Shown: piece by piece, positions 11,056-21,900 of the stretch
Numbering within the stretch: position 1 is the first letter of the stretch
Layout: each line of letters opens with the position of its first letter
DNA from: Vanrija pseudolonga
Lineage: Eukaryota; Basidiomycota; Tremellomycetes; Trichosporonales; Trichosporonaceae
Length of the DNA: 64,000 nt
Direction: 5' to 3'
Assembly (NCBI RefSeq): GCF_020906515.1
Contig: NC_085849.1
Span: forward strand, 4,216,001 to 4,280,000
Made by a program: the position numbers and the translations under genes
Notes under the pieces: generated by a model
The model's database searches: none
Told to the model about the DNA's origin: nothing
Seen by the model: the letters and a program-made list of their open reading frames with translations, nothing else

Positions 11056-13999
11056 CTCCCAGCTGTCCGCTCCCATCCCGGCGACTTGATGGTGGTGCGC
11101 AAAGCAGCATTTCCGACATGTACCTGCGAGCGACTCTGAAAACAAGTCGATTCAGCAGATGGATGGTGATGGATGGCGTGCTGGAGTCTCAGGGGGTGAC
11201 GTTATGTCCCTTGGCGCGACTTGCCGGCCGGCCGGCAGCCAGCGGCCAGCGGCGAACAGGACCGACCACCTGACCTGACCTGGCGGCCATCACTTTATCG
11301 TCCTCTCGCCCGTGTCATCCATCAGCTCCGCTCCGACCAGGCCCCACGAGCCGCGCACAGTGACCACGATCTGTCGTTGTTATGCTTATCAGTCGTGCGG
11401 ACATGCGTCGGGACCAGAGTGAAGGCCGCAGTGCTTCCGATGCGTGTCCATTGCTGGGCGGGGCGGAGGTCGGCTCACTCGTGTCGTGGTGAAAGGTGCA
11501 GGTGGGCAGTTGAGACGTATCGCTCCACTCGACAAGGTTTGGCGCGGGGGCCCATGTCGCCATGCCCCTATCTGATGGCGACTATTCCAGATAACCTGCT
11601 GGTGTGGTCGGTGTCGGCGTATGGCCATCGCTGCGGGAGCTTTCTTCGCCGGCCAAGCCGAGCGAGGGTAGCAGTGCATAGTCGCAGTGACGGGCTTGGC
11701 CGATGCACAGTCCTTGGGCGCCATGGTAAGCGGATGCAGGATTCTCTGGCTTGGGTCGAGCGAGAGACGCGTCGTCGTCGTTCCGTCGGCGCGCGCCAAG
11801 GTGGTTTTCGCGACGACGATCGACACTCAAGTCGCATTGGAAAGTCCGAGCCGCTCATGATAGCCTCCGACACGCTACTTGCCGGGAGCGCCCACGTCGA
11901 CGGCGCGCATGCGCACTGAGTGAGCTAGACACGAGTCCAGCGGCAGGCCCATCCGGAGAATGCCGACAATAGCCTCAGCTTCTGAGACAACTGCGACTTC
12001 TTGGTCAGACCATGACCAACGTTTGCAACCTCACCTCCACCGTCGACCAGCACAGCTGATTATCTGGAATACAGGCGAGACGGTTGCGTGTGGACGCCGG
12101 CGATAGCGACGAAGAGCGACATGGTGACAGTTGTCGTCATGTCCGAAGCGGCGTCTGTCGGCGGCGCAGGGCCGGCGGCGTCGGTGCGCCGTTCGTCCAC
12201 CTGCAGGGTGTCGTCGGCTCCATCCGAGCGAAATAAGTGGGTGGCGTCGTGTTGTGCAGGGTGCAGTGCTGGACAATAGATGATGTCGAGTTGTGCAAGG
12301 TGGGAAGCTGTTGTCGATGCGGTTGTCCAAACAATGTCAGAGGGGAGTGGACAACACTGACCTGTAGCTGGGAGTAACGTCAGTCCTCTTCGCTCTCTCA
12401 CATCGGCAAACTCACGCTCGATGCGAGCCATGACTCAGTTCCCCTTCTCGCGGATGACGTTGGACGATGTGTTTGAGCTCCTCCACCCGCGACTTGAAGA
12501 CAGCCAGCTGACCCCGTCGACGGGACTGGCAGGGGCGATGATCAAACATGCCCACCTACCTCCCTGCAGGCAGTTGTAGGCGGGTCGTCACCCCGTCGTC
12601 CCGTGCAGTACGGATTCGACCGGAACATCCGCTGCTGCATCAGCTCAGCTGGTCAAAAGACAATTCCGTGAGCAGTGAGAACCAAGGAGGTGGGAAGGAA
12701 TGGGCGACACAAAGGTTGGAGCTCGAGCAGTTCGAGTCAGCCACCACCACCCCGCCCAGCCCGCCCGCCAGGGTGTGAGTGGTGGCCGCCGTAAACCACA
12801 ACGTCATGAGAGTCGACAAGTCTCAGCCTCACTCGAAAGATAAGGCACCGAGGTGGCAGCAAATGGTCCCACTGCCAGGGGAACGGTCGTCTTGGATGGC
12901 CATGGGCATGAGCAGGTGGATCAGCTGCATGGATGCGTTCTCACTGGTCACATTCCTCGGCGTGGGCGGCGTCGGTTCACTGCACCATACCGCTTCACTC
13001 TTGCGTTCTCGTGCTACTCCCGCGCGCGTCATAAGTCAGACCGCTGCGCTTCCGAGCAGACTTGCAGATCATTGCCCGCGCCCACATTCCCAACTGAAAC
13101 AGGCGATCAGCTGGCCCGTTGTTCGCTCTCCATGGCGGTTCCTTCGACGTCGTACTCGGTCGGCGCTCTCGGGGCCACAGACCAGGAGGCTAGCTCCCCA
13201 TACCGCCTGACGAGATCGCCGCTGGCCTCCGAGAAGCTGGGGTGACCGCCGTAGCCGCCTCGTAGCCGAGCTGCGCAACGTTGGCCGACGTGCTCCAAAA
13301 GCTGTCCTCGGAGGGGAGCGCAGGGGGCCAGGTGGTCGCTTCGCATGCACGGCCACCGCTAGCCGGAGGAGCCTAGCAGAGCGGAGCGGGTTTCGGACCT
13401 GGGCTCGGAGCCGTCATCGCGGACTCGATTCCATCGGAGGAGCCAGCTTCCGCGGTTGCTGAAGCGTTACGCCGTCCTGCTTCCGATGGCCCCCAGGCTG
13501 CCGCTTATATGAGGAGGCGGTATTCGTCTTCACCTCCTTCTTCAGCACCCTCTCCTTCACCCCCTTTGAAGCCCCTCCCGGCTGTCCGAACACCGATACC
13601 ACACCTCTGCCCGGGCGCTCCAGACTCGGATCGGTTGCCGTTCTTCGCTGATGTCACTGCGGAGCTCTCGATCACAGGCCACAGGACTTTGTCGAGCGAG
13701 AAGTGCTGATGTCTTCGCCGCAGCCTGCTTGAGTGGTACGTTTGTTTGGTTGATTCAAAGCAGACGTGAGCCGGGAGAAACCAAACCACCTCGAGGTGCC
13801 CGTCCAAGGGGTAGAACAGCCGCCTCAACAGGAGCTAAGCGCTTGGATAGACCGAGGTCCGGAGGTTTCAAAGCCTCAACTCACGCCGCGCCCTGGCTCA
13901 CCAACCTCCCCCCTCACTGTCGCACGCCTGCCCTCCGTTTCGGGGTGCAGCACTTGTTGCTTTCACTCCGCGCCTGGACTGCCGTGAGAGGCAAAGGTG
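11056..13999. other. Gene-poor interval with scattered coding-like scraps
   Basis: I find no intact conserved gene. Several short minus-strand frames look protein-like but are broken by stops or frame changes: around 12440-12640, with a possible 34-nt intron and a basic Arg/Glu segment; 13107-13346; and 13505-13828. They could be remains of one or more decayed genes, or chance open frames in GC-rich DNA. A possible small spliced gene at 12060-12431 is listed separately. Confidence 0.45.
12060..12431 (-). CDS. Possible small two-exon gene, unknown
   Basis: Not recognised. ATG at 12431 starts a 16-nt exon (12416-12431), followed by an intron-like 48 nt (12368-12415: GTGAGT donor, CTGACG branch, CCCAG acceptor) and exon 12060-12367. 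Together they make 107 aa. The product has no motif I know. Its last third is Thr/Ala-rich with one short hydrophobic stretch (MSLFVAIAGV). The textbook splice signals are the only support. It may equally be a fragment of a decayed larger gene lying between 12.0 and 12.8 kb. Confidence 0.25.
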   Translation of the reverse strand: MARIEREFADVRERRGLTLLPATGQCCPLPSDIVWTTASTTASHLAQLDIIYCPALHPAQHDATHLFRSDGADDTLQVDERRTDAAGPAPPTDAASDMTTTVTMSLFVAIAGVHTQPSRLYSR

Positions 14000-14430
14000 A
14001 GACATCGACAAGCGGGAAGATGAGGCGGAGAAGGTCAGAGGGGCGTGTTGGAGCGAGTACTGCGCACCGAGACGGCCCTCGATGGTGATAACGCGGGTGA
14101 CGGTGACGGTGACGATCGAGTGCCTGAGGAAGGTGATCGGCGTCGAGGGGGCCAGCGAGCGCCTCTTGAGCTGCCGGGCGATCGCCAGATCGACGCCAGC
14201 ACAAAGCGTCGCAATGCTCCCCGCTCACGCGGACGGAGTGGAACAGTGCCCTACCGGCAGGGGGAGGAACGCGCGCGCGGCCGCGGGCCGGAGGGGAGGA
14301 GGAGCGCGGCCGCCGTGCCCCGGTCGGCGTGGTGCACCGCCTTGTCGACGAGGTGCGGGCAGTTGAGAACGAGGGTGGGCGGTGTCGGTCGGGGCCAGCG
14401 CGGCGATGGCGGGCGCTTGAATGCCGCTTA
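14000..14430 (-). pseudogene. Decayed, truncated member of the F-box-like family
   Basis: Same strand as the intact copy at 14816-15958 and about 390 bp past its stop. The minus strand encodes LVLNCPHLVD at about 14385-14340, nearly identical to the intact copy's N-terminal block. After a frame change come GRALFHSVRVSGE (compare RKIYHSIRIG) and VTRVITIEGR (compare TQVVTIEGP in the copy at 48.1 kb). The reading frame shifts at least twice, a stop interrupts the first block, and the Cys motif, VFRN signature and tail are gone. It is most simply a tandem duplicate that has been lost. This is a host gene family, not a mobile element. Confidence 0.72.
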
Positions 14431-14815
14431 GGTTTCGTGCGGAGACGTTCGGTCGGTGTCGTCAAGGTTCGTCGTGCGGGGAGCAACGAGAATCGACACT
14501 GGCGTTTTGGCGCCAAGCCGGCCAGTGGCGTCGGTCAACAATTGCGTCGCGGATAAAATGTCTGTGAGTTGACGCTGGGGAGAGCTGTGTGTTGGAGGCG
14601 GAGTTGGCCTTCTCAGTGTGGATGCGGTGCGAGGGGCGTCACTCAAGTGTGTGTGTCTTTCGACCAGCTCAGGCCTGTGCGCGGTGATGGGTGCTTCGCG
14701 TGAGGCTCCATTGTCCTCCGTTGTCACAATGAAACAGAACTATCCTCGAGACTGACAACACAAACGAAGAGCACACAGGAGAACACTGAATCTACCTGCA
14801 TACAGGCTCACTAAT

Positions 14816-15958
14816 TCATGCTACTTCAAAGTCACCGCACACCTCTTCGTCGTCAACGTACGCAACATCATCAACGTACGCGACATTCTCATCGTCGATC
14901 TCGCCAAACCTCGCCTCCTCCTCTCCAACGTACTGGGCGAGAGTCTTGAACTCGATGAGGTTTCGGCTGAGCTTCCACTTGCGCGCATTTGTGATGCGCT
15001 GCTCGGCGACACGGGGGTCGTTCTCGACCGCCTCCGAAACACCGCCAACGATTTGGTCGTGCGCGCCGAACTTCCAGTGGCCCTGGTCCATGCCGAAAAT
15101 TGTGAGGCGTCCATTGGTGATGCTGGCAATCGATTCCATCTCAGCCAAGAGGCGACAGGTGATGAGGTGCCGCCGATGGTTATGCTCTTCCAATTCTTGA
15201 AGTGGGCTTAACAGGTACTGGGAACAGTCTTCCATCCGGGGCCAAAGGACGATCTTGACGGGGCGGGTGAGAAAGTCGACCATCCACTTCGCGAGATATG
15301 TGTAGCTTTGACCCGTGATAACCCATTCGGTAGTTGGCAGGAAGAAGACGAGTTCGCTCATGTCATCAGAGAAATCGGGGAAGCTGTCGGGGCTGAATGG
15401 GAGGCCGGAGGTTGAGAGATTGCGAAAGACCATCTTCCGGCAAGGAAGCTCCGCAAACTGGCACCGAGTGTGACAAGCCCACTCTGTTCCGAAGCCATGA
15501 GGGTTCGTACGTCGCCGGTGTGTTTGGCGGTCCTCCGGGGGAGCAAAGCGCAGCACGTCAATGTTGGGAAGGAGTCGAGCCAGCGTGCTGTCGTGCTCCA
15601 GTTCACACCACTGCCAGTGAAGCCCGTCGACGGTGATGATGCGAATCAGGCTCAGTAGGGTTCTCTTGGAGTAAATCGAGAGATCGGGGTACCGCCGCCC
15701 GGGGCCACGCTGAAAGCGCTCGATGGCGTCGAGTTCCGAGATCGCCTTGTCGACGCCTTCAAAAAAGCTCGGTCGCTCAGACGCGCCGATACGAATCGAG
15801 TGGTAAATCTTCCTGCCGCAAGGAAGGAAGAAGCACTTGGCGGTGCGGAGGAGCGAGACGCGCGTTCGCGGAGTGGCGTAGTCCACAATGGCGTCGACGA
15901 GGTGCGGACAATTGAGCACGAGATCGCCGGGGGACAGTCCGAGAGGGTAGCTGGGCAT
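14816..15958 (-). CDS. F-box-like family protein, member 1 (unknown function)
   Basis: Uninterrupted frame; the ATG at 15958 (MPSYPLGLSPGDLVLNCP) gives 380 aa. An in-frame ATG at 16099 would add 47 residues without family similarity. Order of blocks: F-box-like segment LVLNCPHLVDAIVDYATP then LLRTAKCFFLPCGRKIYHSI (residues about 14-55); VDGLHWQWCELE; the Cys motif TEWACHTRCQFAELPCRKMV running into FRNL; ELVFFLPTTEW; VKIVLWPRMED; GRLTIFGMDQ; tail FKTLAQYVGEEEARFGEIDD. The end carries a small tandem repeat, VAYVDD twice, from an 18-nt DNA duplication. The F-box assignment rests on the helix pattern and the 'LLR..K.FF.....YHSI' spacing and is not certain. It groups with the copies at 46.6 and 48.1 kb, which share the YAC...C and ..WP forms. 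Confidence 0.72.
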   Translation of the reverse strand: MPSYPLGLSPGDLVLNCPHLVDAIVDYATPRTRVSLLRTAKCFFLPCGRKIYHSIRIGASERPSFFEGVDKAISELDAIERFQRGPGRRYPDLSIYSKRTLLSLIRIITVDGLHWQWCELEHDSTLARLLPNIDVLRFAPPEDRQTHRRRTNPHGFGTEWACHTRCQFAELPCRKMVFRNLSTSGLPFSPDSFPDFSDDMSELVFFLPTTEWVITGQSYTYLAKWMVDFLTRPVKIVLWPRMEDCSQYLLSPLQELEEHNHRRHLITCRLLAEMESIASITNGRLTIFGMDQGHWKFGAHDQIVGGVSEAVENDPRVAEQRITNARKWKLSRNLIEFKTLAQYVGEEEARFGEIDDENVAYVDDVAYVDDEEVCGDFEVA

Positions 15959-18900
15959 CGCGACGGCCCACAGACCGTGGGAGGAAGGCGTCCACTGGAT
16001 CGGGATCAGCTTGTTCTGAGGGGCGAGGTCGTCGTGCGCGTGCTTACCTTGTGTGTGCAGTACAGGAGGAAATCTCCAGTTGTGAATGTTACAGGCCACG
16101 TTATGGCGTTGTGAGTGGTGAGAGAGTGTTAAGTGACAAGGAGGATGGATGGAAAGAGGAAGAGGATGAGAGAGAGAAGAGAGCAGGCAGACGAGGAGGA
16201 TGTACTTTTAAACGTGGATGACACGTCGCGACCGCCGGCGACGGTAGCTGACTGGACTGGGACCACCGCGAGGAAAGACGAGGAAGACGAGGAAGACAGT
16301 CAAAATGACAGGCGGTCCGTGCGGCGGCGCGACGCCAAGACGCGTCACGGCGATCGGTGACGTCAGTCCAGAGATGCGCAGCACATGGCGTCTGGAGTAG
16401 CAGTGGTTTGCTGCTCGTTGACGCATATGACACCAGTATGCAATGTCGCGAGCGGCATACGAGTCAGGAGAATGCTCTGGAGTGACGAACAAGTACTGCA
16501 CTGCGCAAGTGCCATCCGACAAAGTTCGGCGACAGCTCGCGGACGCCGCCTCGCTGCTTGAACAGTATCGTCATTGCCGTCTGAGATGTTGATGCCAGGA
16601 AGGTGGAAGACTCCCCCAGTTTCTTGAGGTCAGAGCACGAGACAGCTCGCGAACCAAATGATGAGGTTGAGCCAGGGATTGGCATTTGTTGACAAGCGCG
16701 GACCAAGCGCGCAATCCGGCCATTCAGCACCCTCGTGCGCCATTCCCACTCCGTATGCCGGCAACCATGAACAGCAACTCGCCGTCTGTGGCTAGGTTTA
16801 TCCCTCGTCGTGTGTGCAGCGACGCACCTCGGCGATAGACTACTCGATGGACGAGATAAGAAGAGCAGGAATAGCATTTCATCGATGTTGTTGATGTTAG
16901 CGCAGATACGGCTCACCTTCAGGGATTCACATCGACCGCCCTAGGACGTGCCATCCGAGTTAAGTATGTACCTGCAAGGCTGAATTGAGTGAGTTTGCCG
17001 TCCCCGACGCCGTTCCCAACGCCCAGCTCGAGCCGCGCCGAGCCGAATGTCGAGCATCCCCGTTATTCCGTCGGTCCTTCGAGACATCAACTCGCAGTAC
17101 GCCGTTCCAGTCCTCAAACGCCTTCGAGCGGGTTTTCCGAGTGGCCGGCGCGGAGGACGAGCCCCTTGCAGTATGAGTATTAGACAACGCGGGTTTCACG
17201 TTGGCGGGAACAACCAGAGTCGCCGCTTGATCCCTTGATCCGCGGAGAGGCGTGTTTGAGTTTGTAACGGCGTTATGAACCCTCCCAAAACAGACTCGCC
17301 TTTTGTACGCCGCCGCTTCGGATCGAGCTGTCGAGCGACTTGCCGATGATGACAGTCATTTGGCGAAAGCCGGGGCGCGCGGAAGCCAAGTATTAATGCC
17401 ATCGGCAAACGCGGCAGTTGGATCTGCGTCAAACCGTTAGAGGACACGACGCCGTCGCTCTGGTGACATGCCCACAGTTCATTAGTGATGGTGGGCAGTG
17501 AGAAGTGGGCAGTGAGCCAACCGGCACGGGTGGGCAGGGGAGATTAGAGGTTGAGCACAGATGCAGATATGTCTTGGCTTGATTTGGCCGGCAGCGGTAC
17601 TCACCCAATTTGCGGACTTGGCGACGCGCCCGTTACCCCATATGTGGGATGCTTCCATGGCGGCAACGCACAAGGAATGTGGGCGTCCAGAGCGGGATCC
17701 ACCAGCAACCAACGTCGATGCAGCAGACAACGTCGTCGATGATGGTCGGCATGCCTCATGCGGAACAGCGTCCTGTGGTCTGCATAGCAACTCTGGGCCA
17801 AGGTTTTGCCATGTCTTAGTCCAAATCGCCATCGACTCTGTTCCAGGGGTCGCTGTAGGTTCCGCTCGAGATGTCGTTGTCGGCTCTTCTCAAGACATCG
17901 ACGTCGACGATGTGCCTGCAGATGTGATGCTTAGCTTCTGTCTCATGAGCTTTGGTGAGATCGTCAGTCTGGCCGTCCTGGTTAGCCTCGGTAGATTCCA
18001 TGCTGTAGGTCCACGCACGCCCCAGGTGCAAGTCCAAGTTCCAAGTTCGTCGTGGGTCCCAGGTCGCCTTGATGCGTTGATGGAATCCATTTTGAGGCTG
18101 CTATTCTCACGACTGTCTTCTAGAACGCAGGACGTACCACTGACTGACTGAGGCGAGAGGTTTGGTCCAGGGAGAAGCGAACTTGAGCTTGATTCTAACA
18201 CCCCCTCGCGAGTAGGCTTCCGCACCAGACGCGCGGACCACGGAGGAAGAGGCTCGCCAACCATGGAGGAGGTCCAGTCGCCTGCAACGACCGCCTTTCA
18301 CGCCGAGATTCACCCGCCCATCTCCGTCCTGCCCTTGGCGTTCACGGCTGGCAATCTCGTCGGCCTCGGCAGCCCGCAAGCGGGGCCCGAACGTGTGGCC
18401 GGCGAACGGCCTGCAGAAGCACAGAGTGTCGTCCCTTGAACTTCCTTCAGTGGGATCACTGAGCGCATACGGTGAAAGGACCGGTACCAGCAGTCACTGC
18501 GCCGACGGGTTGTCCCGCACTCCAGCTCCGTGGACAGCCTCACAGTTAACAGAGACCCCGCTTTGAGTCAACGGCGGTCAACCGTGGGCTCAGCGCCGAT
18601 GGAGATCTGGATGCTGAGAATAGCAGCGGAGTGGGCGCCGAATGACTTAAATTGACTTCCGAGGGGACTCATCCACAATTCGGAGCTGATTTCAGGTTGA
18701 CAACAGAGGCCTTGGCCTTGGTTGTCCGACAACGACCTGCGGAAGGCACGCCGAGCCCCATCCCCGCCCGTTCCGCAGCAGGCGGCGATGTGGAGCGGGG
18801 CGGGGCCAGTGGAGCCCAGACCCGCGATCGCGATCACATACCGCTGACCACCTGACATGCCTGGGGGCTCCAAGCTCTGGATTGGGCGATGCGTCGCACA

Positions 18901-21900
18901 ACGTGCGCAGAGACTAAGATGATCCCAATGGCTATACTCCACATCCATGGATAATCATGGTCGATAGGGAAACGGACAGGCGGGCAGGGGAGGCGTCGTT
19001 GAAACCCGAAACGCCGTTCAGTCGCCGAGAGATGCCGAGCTCCCTTGTCTTGCTAGAGGACTGCAGGGAATCGCTTCGCGAGTGCGCTGCTATGCAGATG
19101 CTCGGTTACCTTGATCCTGGCTAGGTGATGTGAGATACCATAAAGGTAGGTAGTTGCGGGAGTGTGGTAGAGACGTGACGTGACAGTCCGATGACGTCGT
19201 ACACCTAGGGTGGGGGGATCGACAGGTCATGTGGACAGTTGGTCTGCCGGGCGCCCTGCCGAAGACGCGATAGTGTAAGTGCCGGCGGGTGGAGTGTGAA
19301 CTGAACTTGACCTGTCAGCTCGGGGCGCGCCGAGTTCGGCATCGTACCTATGTATCGTGTGATCCACTGGCTCCGGGGTCTCGCTTGGCGCTCGAGGTGC
19401 GGCTCCCGGCAGAGACGGGCAGTGAGGGCCCAAGACAAGCGAAGTGTCCGTCTTGATGAGCGGCGGGACAAGGCGACGGAGCAACACAATTGTTTCAGTC
19501 ACCGCTATCCCTCTGGTGGCGTCGCGCCGTCGCGCCTTTTGGACGTTCATGACATCATGAACGGTGCACAACCTGGGCCTAGACCTGTTGTGTCAGGTAA
19601 TGAACGCCAAGGGGGTGGGGTCGCCGCACGCATGCTGCGCGCGCGCTGGGGGCCATTGAGTGGGAGAATTAAAGGGGGGAACGGAGATCGGTCGTGGTGG
19701 ATCATTTTCCAACAATGAGCAACACCGACGCGACTTACCCTCTATCCTGGCCGCGCCTTGCCTTGTCGTCTCGGCGTGCATCAGTCCCCGGCGAGCTAGC
19801 AGCATCATCCGGTGTTTAGACTTTTGAGCATAGTGGGGGGTGAATTTATTGCCCGAGTAGGAAGGAGCGGAAGCATGGGATGGACGGATCTCAGGCACGG
19901 CTCCTCGACGTGGAGCAGCAGCGACGCCAAGTCACTCTGGCCCATTCGCACTGGGCTCTCTACAGTGTGAGCTAAGCTTCCACTGGAGAAAGCAGTGGAT
20001 TACCGTCGACTGTTGATGCATTGTCAGCGCAGATTCCGCTCACAGGGAGGCATGCATGTCTCTGTACCATTTATGATCATGCGAATAGGCCGGATGCGCC
20101 ATGGGAACCAGACGCGGGCGCCGGAACCCGCGCGCTGGGTGCTGCTGCTCCTCCCCAGCACCCCAGGCCATCGTTTCGACCACTGAATCGTAAAGCCTGG
20201 TCGATACCGGCGCCGAATCTGACCTCGAGCGACACGAAAGCATCGGGGTAAGTCTTGAGAGCGCAGATGAAGGCCTCAGACCTGCTGCTACCGGCGCCGG
20301 GCCTAGCACAGAGGTTGACTGCTGCGCAGGCACGCTGATCAATCCTTCCCAGCGCCGTCTTTTCCAACGCCTCGAGGAAGTCTCGACGAGAAAACCAACT
20401 GAGGAGACCCTCATGGCCTGACAGGACATATTTCGGGCCCATCGCATGTCTTTTGAGTGGAACGCCGACGCCGTTCGCTTCGGCGGTGTGTATTCTTGGG
20501 GTCGGCGAAGCGATCCGTCCAATCCTCGCCACCCACTCGACCTAGAACGCCAATAAAAACGATCTTGTCGCTCCGAGAACCGGTGGAAGCCCTCGGAAGG
20601 CTCATTTCTTGCAAAACAGCGAGTTCTGTGCCGGTTGGAGCGATCTGGATGTCGCGACTCACGGCGCGCTCGCTGGTGCCACCCAGAGTCGCCATCGCCA
20701 CTGGGAAACCGCCCCCATTCTGCCGATTCGAGACGACTGTTCGCTTGTGCTAGACGCAGAGTACCCCATCACCCATTTACTGGGGTCTGGGACCGCGATG
20801 AACCCAGTTTGGGGCGGTTGTCGCCGGAGACGACAGGCCGACAGCCGAACCTCGCCGTCGAACGCAGCCCACGGCAGCCGACCGCATTCGATCTTGCTCC
20901 AGAATTGTCCAATCCACCACCATGGCGTCTCTGAAGACGCCGAAAGTGAGTTTGAAGTCGTCGCGGGCGTAGATCCGTTTGGTTGGTGGCGTCAACGCCA
21001 CCAGATCGCCGATCATCGCCATCGGCGGCTATCGCCACTCGGATTTCCGCCCTGCTTGCGGTATCGGGGCTCTTTTGGTCCAGAACGCGCTGTTTGTGTG
21101 CTGTCAAGACTCAACCAGTGGCCCAGGACCGAGATCGCAGCAGTTTGCGGATTCTGTGGCCGGAGTCGTCTTGATCGAGATTCCGCCGTCGAGCTCGCGT
21201 CGACACCACCGCCAATATGCTCAAACCCGCACGAAAAGTCGTCTTTGGCACAGTTTCCACCGCTGTTCGTGATGAACTTGATAATGCCATTATCGTGATA
21301 CGCTTGGTTTGGGGCTGTAGACTGTAGTTCTGAGTTTGTGGGTCCGCCGGCGGTGACGACCTTCCCCCGCTCGCATTGGCGGTTGGTGACAGCACCGAGA
21401 TCGCAAATCTCCCTCTAAGCGGCGTGAAGCAGCCGTTCTGGGTCGTATAGATCGACCTGGACGGCACAGTGCGAAAGATGGAGATTGGAGCACCTGAGGT
21501 GAGGGGTCGAGAAGCGTCGTTCCGCCTCGTTCGACGAGTTCAACGCCTGCTCCAACGCGTCCGGCGCAACTCGTCGTTCATGGTCCACGCAGAATCGCAT
21601 GCGCACTGGGAATGCTCCCAGATGCTTGGGACGAGAATCTGCACCATTCCATCATTTTACGTCTGTTCGTCTTGTTGAGTCGGTTGTGCGATTTGGCGGT
21701 CTTGTCGAGCTGGAGGGCTACGGTCTCCAATCGTCCCTGGGAAGCCGATCCCATCTGGCCCAGAGATCGCCGGGTCGATCCTCTACGCGTCCGTGCAGCT
21801 TTGGGGCTCGCTAAATCGGCCCCACGCCGGTCTCGGTGTGGAGCACGGCCTCGGTGGAGCCGAATTCGCACTCCGCCGTTGGAGGGAGCGTTGCTGGTCG

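Noticed and set aside
15959-16099. 47-residue N-terminal extension of F-box-like member 1
   Set aside because: No similarity to other members; a GTAAGC donor inside it would change frame if spliced.
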